Source of the DNA: Acidobacteriota bacterium
Lineage (GTDB): Bacteria; Acidobacteriota; Polarisedimenticolia; Gp22-AA2
Reading direction: 5' to 3'
Assembly (NCBI GenBank): GCA_027297005.1
Contig: JAPUIN010000267.1
Location: forward strand, 1-8,355
Length of the DNA: 8,355 nt
Each line of letters begins with the position of its first letter. Within the stretch, counting starts at the first letter, position 1. The position numbers and the translations under genes were made by a program. Positions 1 to 5,097 of the stretch are shown here, in pieces. The notes under the pieces are model-generated. The model searched no databases. It saw nothing but the letters and a program-made list of their open reading frames with translations, and had not been told where the DNA came from.

Positions 1-20
1 ACCCTGAAGACGCGCGACAC

Positions 21-61
21 CCCGAACGCGGCCCCACGCAATACCCGGGCAGGCTCCTGGG
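21..61 (-). repeat. Dispersed repeat, copy A, at the 5' end of the binding-protein gene
   Basis: These 41 bases match 4899-4939 at 37 positions in the same orientation, with no gaps. Most of the identity lies in the segment GCGGCCCCACGCAAT and in the core CAGGCTC. A shorter relative lies inverted at 4717-4747. Just upstream, positions 9-18 (GACGCGCGAC) recur at 4814-4823, inside the larger element that ends in copy B, in the same order. Copy A may therefore be an internally deleted version of that element. The strand label follows the GGAGCCTG reading direction used for all copies. The repeat runs right up to the hydrophobic signal-peptide codons of the next gene, so it either forms that gene's leader or has altered its start. 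Confidence 0.7.
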
Positions 62-74
62 CCTCTGCGGGCTC

Positions 75-1667
75 GTGCTCCTCGCCGGTCTCTCATGCGG
101 AGGCGGCCGTGATCCCCTCCCCACCGGGGCCATCGAGCAAACCTATCGATTCCGACTGCGAGAGGATCCGCCGACCCTCGATCCTCACCTGGCGATCGAT
201 CAGCTGTCGGAGGCGGTCCTGATGGGTCTCCATCGCGGCCTGGTGGAGCTCGATCCAGGAACGCTTGAGGTTCTGCCGTCCGTCGCCACCTCCTGGACGA
301 TCTCCGAGGATCGGAAAACCTATACGTTCGCCTTGCGCGACGATGTCATCTTCCACAACGGCCGCAAGGTGACCTCTGCCGACGTCGAGTACTCGCTTCT
401 CCGCGTGCTTCGCAAGGAGACGCAGGCTCCCCGCCGCTTTCTGCTCGATCCGATCGAAGGCGCAGAGGAATTCACGGAGGGGAAGAGCGACACGGTCAGG
501 GGTCTCTCCACTCCGGACGAACAGACCATCGTCATTCGGCTCGAGAAGCCGCATGGCCCGTTTCTCAGCCAGATCACCATGCTCGTCGGCGCGATCGTGC
601 CGCGCGAGATATACGACGATCCGGCGCAGAAATACCTGCGCGCCCCGGTCGGGTGCGGACCGTTCCGGTTCGAGGAGTGGCAGCAGTCCAATTTCATCGA
701 ACTGCGGGCCTTCGATGGTTTCTTCGGCGGACGCCCCACTCTCGATCGTGTCATTGTGCGGATCATCGAAAATCACCAGAGCGCGCTCCAGGAATACCTG
801 GCCGGCGGCCTCGACAGCCTCGACGAGGTTCCTACAGATCAGGATGCGCCGTGGTGGCCGGAGATCGAGCCCCAGATCCGCAGCTACCCGATGCTCGGCA
901 CGGGCTTCCTCGGATTCAACCACGACCTGCCGCCGTTCAAGGGGAACGTCGCGCTGCGCAAGGCGCTGAACTACGCGGTCGACAAGGAGTACCTGTGGGG
1001 CGTGCTGATGGGGGGCGGCAGCGTCCCGGCGAATTCGCTCCTGCCGCCCGGCGCCCCGGCCTACAATCCGGATCTACCCGGGTTCCCGCACGACCCGGAG
1101 GCGGCCGCCCGCCTGCTGCGCGAGGCCGGATACCCCGGTGGCGAGGGGTTAGATCCGATTACTCTCTGGATCAATACGAGCGAGGACAATCGCAAGATCG
1201 CACAGCAGATCCAGGCTGACCTGTTGCGGGTCGGTGTCGATCTCGAGATCCGGGAGGTCGACTGGGGCGCCTACCTTGGAGCCGTCGAAGGATCGTTCGA
1301 GCAACCGGGACAGGCCCAGATGTTCCGGCTCGGCTGGTATCTCGACTATCCGGATCCCGACGCCATTCTCAGGCCGCTGCTGCATTCCTCGAACGTCGGC
1401 CCGCCGGGGAATTTCGCCCGCTACCGTAATCCCGAGGTCGACCGGCTGATCGATGAGGCGCTTGATTTGACCGATCCGGCGGCGCGCGCGAACGGTTACC
1501 GAGAAGCGGAACGGATTGCGATCATGGAGGACGCCGCTCTGCTGCTGCTCAATTTTTACCAGGAGAGAACCCTGTTCAAACCGTACGTCGGGGGGATCGT
1601 GACGACCCCCATGGGGGAATTCCGCATCCCGCTCGAGCGCCTGAGGATCGAGCCGCAGCCCTCCTGA
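75..1667 (+). CDS. ABC transporter solute-binding lipoprotein, family 5 (peptide/oligopeptide type)
   Basis: Extracytoplasmic binding protein of the SBP_bac_5 (DppA/OppA-like) family, which captures peptides or similar solutes for an ABC importer. Family features, numbered from the GTG at 75, are DPPTLDPHLAID (31-42), the LRDDVIFHNG block (87-96) followed by TSADVEYSL (100-108), PVGCGPFRFEEW (191-202), FNHDLPPFKGNVALRKALNYA (281-301, in two parts: FNHDLPPF and NVALRKALNYAVDK) and a late YRNPEVDRLIDEA (450-462). A hydrophobic run ends in AGLSC, giving a likely lipidated Cys8. From GTG the signal peptide would be only seven residues. The frame stays open to the left edge of the window and adds GRLLGLCG before the GTG, so the real start is probably further upstream, possibly outside the window, or was changed by repeat copy A. 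The permease gene begins 40 bases downstream. Substrate cannot be told; peptides are typical, but sugars and nickel occur in the family. Confidence 0.88.
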   Translation: MLLAGLSCGGGRDPLPTGAIEQTYRFRLREDPPTLDPHLAIDQLSEAVLMGLHRGLVELDPGTLEVLPSVATSWTISEDRKTYTFALRDDVIFHNGRKVTSADVEYSLLRVLRKETQAPRRFLLDPIEGAEEFTEGKSDTVRGLSTPDEQTIVIRLEKPHGPFLSQITMLVGAIVPREIYDDPAQKYLRAPVGCGPFRFEEWQQSNFIELRAFDGFFGGRPTLDRVIVRIIENHQSALQEYLAGGLDSLDEVPTDQDAPWWPEIEPQIRSYPMLGTGFLGFNHDLPPFKGNVALRKALNYAVDKEYLWGVLMGGGSVPANSLLPPGAPAYNPDLPGFPHDPEAAARLLREAGYPGGEGLDPITLWINTSEDNRKIAQQIQADLLRVGVDLEIREVDWGAYLGAVEGSFEQPGQAQMFRLGWYLDYPDPDAILRPLLHSSNVGPPGNFARYRNPEVDRLIDEALDLTDPAARANGYREAERIAIMEDAALLLLNFYQERTLFKPYVGGIVTTPMGEFRIPLERLRIEPQPS

Positions 1668-1675
1668 TTCACCCC

Positions 1676-1690
1676 GCCGCGATGCGCGGC
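1676..1690 (+). promoter_or_regulatory. Intercistronic GC hairpin between binding protein and permease
   Basis: The bases GCCGCG and CGCGGC form a perfect 6-bp GC stem closed by the three-base loop ATG, starting nine bases after the stop codon of the binding-protein gene. The permease ribosome-binding site (GAGGCG, near 1698-1703) follows it. No run of T follows the stem, so a full intrinsic terminator is unlikely. Hairpins at this place in ABC importer operons often lower permease expression or protect the upstream message from 3' decay; that role is inferred here. Confidence 0.5.
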
Positions 1691-1707
1691 CCCTTCCGAG
1701 GCGATCG

Positions 1708-2682
1708 ATGTCGAGTTACATTCTCCGACGTCTTCTCAGCCTGGTCCCGGTCCTGTTCGGGGCGGCGACGATCGCCTGGATCTTCCTCTTCCTGCTTCCC
1801 GGCGATCCGGCCCGCCTGATCGCCGGCGGGTTGAGCGCCGATCCCGATGTATTGCAGTCGATCCGGGAGGAGTGGCATCTCGACGCCTCGCCAATCGTGC
1901 AGTACGCCGCTTACCTCGGCAAGCTGGTGCGCGGTGACCTCGGCACTTCGTACATCCAGCACCGGCCGGTGATCGAGATTATCCGAGAGCATCTGCCCGC
2001 CACGATCATCCTCGCGATCGCCGCGATCCTGATCTCGGCCACATTCGGGCTTCTCCTCGGAACCCTGGCCGCTTTCTATCGCGGCCGGCTCATCGATTCC
2101 GGCGTCCTGATGCTGGCGCTTCTCGGCAGCTCGACGCCGGTCTTCTGGCTCGGTCTGATGCTGATGCTTCTATTCGCCGCCAAACTCTCCTGGCTCCCGG
2201 TCCTCGGCTACGGGATGGACGGGGCGGTCCTGCCGATCCTGGGGATCCAGCTGCCGGAATGGGACCACCTCGTCCTGCCGGCCGTCACACTCTCGCTGGT
2301 GTCACTCGGGTCGATCGCACGACTCACGCGGGCCAGCCTCCTGGAGACCGGCCAGGCCGACTACCTGCGAACCGCCTCCGCGAAAGGCGGATCGACGATC
2401 AGGATCTTCGTGCTGCACGCGCTGTCGAACGCCCTCATTCCCGTGGTCACCTTCCTGGGGATCGACTTCGCCGGAATGCTGGGAGGCGCAGTCGCTACCG
2501 AGTACGTCTTCGCATGGCCGGGACTGGGCAAGGCGATCGTCCGGGCGATCGCGCTCAGGGACCTCCCGCTCGTCGAGGGGGGCGTCCTCGTGCTCACGAT
2601 GGTCTTCGTCCTGGTCAACCTCCTCGTCGATCTCTCCTACACCTATCTCGATCCGCGCATTCAGCTCGACACCCGACGCTGA
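1708..2682 (+). CDS. ABC transporter permease, DppB/OppB family
   Basis: Integral inner-membrane permease subunit for a peptide-type ABC importer. Its 324 residues fit the 300-340 usual for DppB/OppB. It opens with the family's N-terminal helix (about 9-30) ending in LLPGDPA (29-35), then the periplasmic segment with RGDLGTSY (75-82). Further hydrophobic segments lie near 98-122, 132-158, 187-207, 243-265 and 290-312. The cytoplasmic EAA-type loop that contacts the ATPase is DYLRTASAKGGS (218-229), followed by HALSNALIPV (237-246). The C-terminal YLDPRI (313-318) is also typical. The ATG at 1708 has GAGGCG upstream at suitable spacing. It follows the binding protein and clearly belongs with it. 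The usual partner permease (DppC) and ATPases (DppD, DppF) do not follow; rlmN does. They may lie upstream of the window or elsewhere. Confidence 0.93.
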   Translation: MSSYILRRLLSLVPVLFGAATIAWIFLFLLPGDPARLIAGGLSADPDVLQSIREEWHLDASPIVQYAAYLGKLVRGDLGTSYIQHRPVIEIIREHLPATIILAIAAILISATFGLLLGTLAAFYRGRLIDSGVLMLALLGSSTPVFWLGLMLMLLFAAKLSWLPVLGYGMDGAVLPILGIQLPEWDHLVLPAVTLSLVSLGSIARLTRASLLETGQADYLRTASAKGGSTIRIFVLHALSNALIPVVTFLGIDFAGMLGGAVATEYVFAWPGLGKAIVRAIALRDLPLVEGGVLVLTMVFVLVNLLVDLSYTYLDPRIQLDTRR

Positions 2683-2696
2683 ATCGGGCGGCCCCG

Positions 2697-2725
2697 TGTC
2701 CGGACTCATGCAATTCCCCTAGAAT
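2697..2725 (+). promoter_or_regulatory. Probable rlmN promoter
   Basis: TAGAAT at 2720-2725 is a good -10 hexamer (five of six to TATAAT) and is the same hexamer as in the stronger promoter at 5045-5050. The -35 region 17 bases upstream (TGTCCG, 2697-2702) is a poor match. Transcription would start near 2732, giving a very short leader that begins about at the ribosome-binding site GGAGGA (2732-2737). A separate start would uncouple rlmN from the transporter genes. Confidence 0.4.
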
Positions 2726-2748
2726 GTCCCCGGAGGAAGATCCGGACC

Positions 2749-3807
2749 ATGCCGACCAAGATGAGGGGAACGGGAGGAGACTCGGCGGTCAACCTGTTTG
2801 GTGCCGACCGCGAGCGCCTTGCCGGGATCCTCGCGCCGTTGAGCGCGCGACCTTTCCACGCCCGCCAGCTCTACCGCTGGATTTACGCCCGCCGGGCCAC
2901 CGACTTCGCGTTGATGAGCGATCTGCCTGCGAACGTCCGGGAGACCCTGTCCGCCACCTGCCGGGTGACATGGCCGGAGATCGCGTCGGTGCGCGAGTCG
3001 GCGGATGGCTCCCGCAAATACCTGCTGACCTTCGACGACGGCCGGCAGATCGAGGCGGTTTACATCCTGTACGGCGAGCGGGTGACGCTGTGCCTGTCCT
3101 CTCAGGTGGGCTGCCCTCTCGCCTGCAGCTTTTGTCTCACCGGGACGATGGGGTTGGTCCGCAACATGAACGCCGGGGAGATCGTCGGGCAGGTGGCGAC
3201 GATCGCAACCGACCGCGGGATCGAGCCGTCGCGGGTGCGGATCGTCTTCATGGGGATGGGCGAGCCGCTGAACAACTATGACGCCGTGCTGAGCGCCTTC
3301 CGGATCCTGGTCGACCGGGACGGATTCGCCATTCCCCCGCGCCGCGTGACTCTATCGACCGCCGGCCTCGTCCCCGGGATCGAACGGCTCGCCGGGGAGG
3401 TCCCCAGGCCGAGGCTCGCCATCTCTCTCGCCGCCTCGAATGATGAAATGCGGAATGATCTGATCCCGATCAACAGAAAGTATCCGCTTGCCAGCTTGAT
3501 GAAAGCCTGCCGCCGTTATCCCCTGGGACCACGCGATCGCGTGACCTTCGAGTACGTGCTGCTCGCGGGGGTGAACGATGCGGACGCGGACGCTGACCGG
3601 ATCGCGCGGCTCGTGCGCGGGATACGGAACAAGGTGAACATCATCCCGTATAACGAGACCGGCATCGCCGAGCTCAGAACTCCGCCGGAGGAGGGGGCCG
3701 CGCGGTTCCGCGCCCGTCTCGAGCGCTGCGGTGTGCTGAGCACCATCAGGTGGAGCAAGGGGCGGGACATTGGAGCGGCCTGCGGGCAACTGGTGGTCCG
3801 CACCTAG
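2749..3807 (+). CDS. rlmN: Dual-specificity 23S rRNA/tRNA adenine-C2 methyltransferase RlmN (radical SAM)
   Basis: Cytoplasmic 4Fe-4S radical SAM methyltransferase that methylates C2 of an adenosine in 23S rRNA near the peptidyl transferase centre, and A37 of some tRNAs in species where this was tested. The cluster motif is C122-PLA-C126-SF-C129. C115, seven residues before the first cluster cysteine, and C345 in GRDIGAACGQ match the pair C118 and C355 of the E. coli enzyme, the latter carrying the methyl group. Also present are the N-terminal FHARQLYRWIY (36-46), the SAM-binding GMGEPLNN (169-176), AISLAASNDEMRNDLIPINR (224-243) and VNIIPYN (296-302). At 352 residues it is normal and complete. 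ATG 2749 has GGAGGA 11 bases upstream; an ATG at 2761 is possible but worse placed. The Cfr resistance paralogue is less likely, as the whole pattern is RlmN-like and the setting is ordinary. It converges on the thiamine gene with a 4-base overlap. Confidence 0.96.
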   Translation: MPTKMRGTGGDSAVNLFGADRERLAGILAPLSARPFHARQLYRWIYARRATDFALMSDLPANVRETLSATCRVTWPEIASVRESADGSRKYLLTFDDGRQIEAVYILYGERVTLCLSSQVGCPLACSFCLTGTMGLVRNMNAGEIVGQVATIATDRGIEPSRVRIVFMGMGEPLNNYDAVLSAFRILVDRDGFAIPPRRVTLSTAGLVPGIERLAGEVPRPRLAISLAASNDEMRNDLIPINRKYPLASLMKACRRYPLGPRDRVTFEYVLLAGVNDADADADRIARLVRGIRNKVNIIPYNETGIAELRTPPEEGAARFRARLERCGVLSTIRWSKGRDIGAACGQLVVRT

Positions 3808-4463
3808 GCGCCGCCCGGGGCTCCGAGCGCCTCGCGCAAGGAGCGCGCGGCCGCGGCCGGATCTTCGGCAGTGGCGAAGGCCGAGATGGCCGCGATGCCT
3901 GCGATCGGGATCCCCGCGAGCTCCCCCACCGTGACTGAGTTGATGCCGCCGATCGCCCAGACCGCCAGCTTCACCGAAGAGACCACCTTGCGCAGGGCCG
4001 CCACTCCCTGCGGAGGCCCGAAGGCCGCCTTGGACGGAGTGTCGAAGACCGGCCCGAAGAACACGTAGTCGGCCCCCTCCTTCTCGGCCTGCCGCGCTTC
4101 GGCGAGCGAGTGGACCGAGCGCCCGATCAGCAGATTTCTGGAGGATCGTTCGCGCACCCCGCGCGTCGGGAGCCCCTCCGACGGGAGATGAACTCCGGCG
4201 GCCTTCCCGGCCAGCGCGACGTCGAGCCGGTCGTTGACGACGACGCGCGCGCGTTCCCGCGCGGCGCGCAGGCCGTCCACGATCTCGCGGACCAGGAGGA
4301 GCAGTTCACCTCCCGGCAGATCCTTCTCGCGGACCTGGATGAGGTCGACGCCTCCCGAGACGGCCGCCAGCGCGATCGCGCCCGGCGGGCGGCCACCCGT
4401 CGCCGTGCGATCGGTCACGAGACACAGACCGATCGGGCCCCTGCCCCCACCCCGCGCTCTCAT
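3804..4463 (-). CDS. thiE: Thiamine phosphate synthase/TenI-family TIM-barrel protein
   Basis: ThiE joins HMP pyrophosphate to thiazole phosphate to give thiamine phosphate; its relative TenI tautomerises the thiazole carboxylate. The 219 residues show the shared barrel: LIQVREKD (41-48, the Q-x-R-x-K pyrophosphate-binding segment of ThiE), VNDRLDVAL (76-84), GADYVFFGPVFDTPSK (130-145), AIGGIN (170-175) and GIAAISAF (189-196). Two places look like TenI: HLPSEG (92-97) stands where ThiE usually has HLGQ-x-D with a metal-binding Asp, and GRSVHS (114-119) resembles the segment holding the catalytic His of B. subtilis TenI. The family is certain; the choice between synthase and tautomerase is not. 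ATG 4463 overlaps the stop codon of the upstream membrane-protein gene as ATGA, so translation is probably coupled. The stop codon shares CTAG with that of rlmN. I saw no TPP riboswitch upstream. Confidence 0.85.
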   Translation of the reverse strand: MRARGGGRGPIGLCLVTDRTATGGRPPGAIALAAVSGGVDLIQVREKDLPGGELLLLVREIVDGLRAARERARVVVNDRLDVALAGKAAGVHLPSEGLPTRGVRERSSRNLLIGRSVHSLAEARQAEKEGADYVFFGPVFDTPSKAAFGPPQGVAALRKVVSSVKLAVWAIGGINSVTVGELAGIPIAGIAAISAFATAEDPAAAARSLREALGAPGGA

Positions 4464-4699
4464 GCCTCTTTCACCGCGCGGCAGAAGGCGAGGAAATCAC
4501 GGCTCGCGACCAGCAGGTGCAGCAGGCCGAAGGCGGTCACTGCCCCCTTCACGTACCCGCTCAGGAGCAGGTCCCCTAGGCCAGGGATCTGGGCGAAATA
4601 CGAATGCGTCCAGAGGAGCGACCAGGGCACGAGAATCAGAAAGATCCCCGCCTCGACACAATAAAGAAGATAGAGAAAGTGCAGCCAGATCCGCTTCAC
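4460..4699 (-). CDS. Small two-helix membrane protein of unknown function, coupled to the thiamine gene
   Basis: This 79-residue protein has two hydrophobic stretches, about residues 6-31 (with WLHFLYLLYC and GIFLILVPWSLLW) and 43-68 (with GYVKGAVTAFGLLHLLV), joined by a short loop HSYFAQIPGLGD. The first residues (VKR) and the tail (CRAVKEA) are charged, and the positive ends suggest both termini face the cytoplasm. I chose GTG 4699 because GAGGG precedes it and the hydrophobic, protein-like composition begins there. The frame stays open to 4915, but that extension runs through the inverted-repeat DNA and is Arg/Gly-rich, so it is probably not coding. The stop codon overlaps the ATG of the thiamine gene as ATGA. 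I do not recognise the family. A role in thiamine uptake or anchoring is only a guess from position, and the pairing may be incidental. Confidence 0.7.
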   Translation of the reverse strand: MKRIWLHFLYLLYCVEAGIFLILVPWSLLWTHSYFAQIPGLGDLLLSGYVKGAVTAFGLLHLLVASRDFLAFCRAVKEA

Positions 4700-4716
4700 A
4701 CCGCCCTCACAGGTCG

Positions 4717-4747
4717 CCCAGGAGCCTATCCATTGCGTCGGGCCTCG
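4717..4747 (+). repeat. Dispersed repeat, copy C (left inverted end)
   Basis: Read on the plus strand, these 31 bases match the reverse complement of 4905-4939 at 26 positions, with one gap of four bases (the GGGC after TCC is absent here). The shared parts are GAGCCT, TCC, ATTGCGT, GGGCC and CG. The copy lies 18-48 bases upstream of the GTG of the small membrane-protein gene, so it sits in the leader of the minus-strand unit. With copy B it frames the 223-base segment 4717-4939 as inverted ends. Confidence 0.6.
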
Positions 4748-4898
4748 CTGCATGGAGCCTACGAGATGGAAACTAAGGAGCGCGGAGAGCAGGCAATGGG
4801 GTTCATCGTCGACGACGCGCGACGCCGTATACGCCCGCAACCCCCATGCGCCCGAAGGATTCAGGCGTCGCGGTTCCTCGCATCCGGCGGCGCGGCGT

Positions 4899-4939
4899 CC
4901 CGAACGCGGCCCCACGCAATGCCCGGACAGGCTCTTAGG
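4899..4939 (-). repeat. Dispersed repeat, copy B (right inverted end)
   Basis: These 41 bases differ from copy A (21-61) at only four positions, all transitions. They are also the inverted partner of copy C. The inner part GCCCGGACAGGCTC (4921-4934) is in addition perfectly inverted at 4995-5008, so this copy takes part in three pairings. It lies about 160 bases upstream of mqnA and points toward mqnA in the same sense as copy A points toward the binding-protein gene. Confidence 0.72.
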
Positions 4940-4994
4940 TTAGCAGATTCGGCACCTCCCATGAATCACGGGGCCCCTGGGCGCGCGCCGCCGG

Positions 4995-5008
4995 GAGCCT
5001 GTCCGGGC
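4995..5008 (+). repeat. Inverted partner of copy B upstream of the mqnA promoter
   Basis: GAGCCTGTCCGGGC is the exact reverse complement of 4921-4934, with 60 bases between the arms. The interval holds two further palindromes, GGGGCCCC (4970-4977) and GGCGCGCGCC (4980-4989). This arm ends 14 bases before the -35 box of the mqnA promoter, so it may be the last piece of a neighbouring repeat copy or an upstream control site. Confidence 0.65.
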
Positions 5009-5022
5009 CGCGGTCGTCGCAA

Positions 5023-5050
5023 TTGACGGAGCACCACCTTCTGCTAGAAT
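5023..5050 (+). promoter_or_regulatory. Sigma70-type promoter for mqnA-mqnC
   Basis: TTGACG (5023-5028, five of six to consensus) lies 16 bases before TAGAAT (5045-5050, five of six), which is preceded by TGC, giving an extended -10. This is the best promoter in the window. Transcription would begin near 5057, leaving a leader of about 40 bases before mqnA that carries the ribosome-binding site GAGGTGA (5082-5088). Confidence 0.72.
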
Positions 5051-5097
5051 GGCGCTCCTTGCCGACCGCCGTGCTCGCCACGAGGTGAACGATCCCG

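Larger units (their letters stand above)
4717..4939. mobile_element. Possible MITE-like or folded intergenic element
   Basis: This non-coding segment is bounded by imperfect inverted repeats (copy C on the left, copy B on the right). Its interior is rich in symmetry: TCGTCGACGA (4806-4815) is a perfect 10-base palindrome, CGCGACGCC (4818-4826) is inverted at 4864-4872, and ATGGGGTT (4796-4803) pairs with AACCCCCAT (4839-4847) apart from one extra C. No transposase or convincing reading frame is present, and I could not pick out a flanking target-site duplication. A non-autonomous transposon remnant, a REP-like hairpin cluster or a structured RNA are all open. The boundary at 4717 also falls next to a gene start, so the left end could instead be a leader element. 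Confidence 0.4.

Noticed and set aside
93..923. Long minus-strand open frame opposite the binding-protein gene
   Set aside because: It is antisense to a clear SBP_bac_5 gene, has no family features, and is the kind of long open frame that GC-rich codon bias produces.
2698..2747. GTCCGGA and TCCGGAC arms around the rlmN leader as a regulatory stem
   Set aside because: The left arm lies upstream of the likely transcription start, so it would not be in the rlmN message; short GC-rich arms like these are expected by chance.
2259..3281. Plus-strand 340-residue open frame spanning the permease end and rlmN
   Set aside because: It overlaps two recognised genes in another frame and is Arg/Pro/Gly-rich, as frame shadows are.
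2749..3807. Cfr-type antibiotic resistance methyltransferase
   Set aside because: The motif set and length match housekeeping RlmN, and no mobile or resistance gene lies beside it.
4700..4915. Upstream extension of the small membrane protein by 72 residues
   Set aside because: It would translate the inverted-repeat region and lacks membrane-protein character; GTG 4699 with GAGGG before it is a better start.
4604..5026. Plus-strand 140-residue open frame in the divergent region
   Set aside because: It runs across repeat copies B and C and the start of the minus-strand gene, is Arg/Pro/Gly-rich, and shows no motif.
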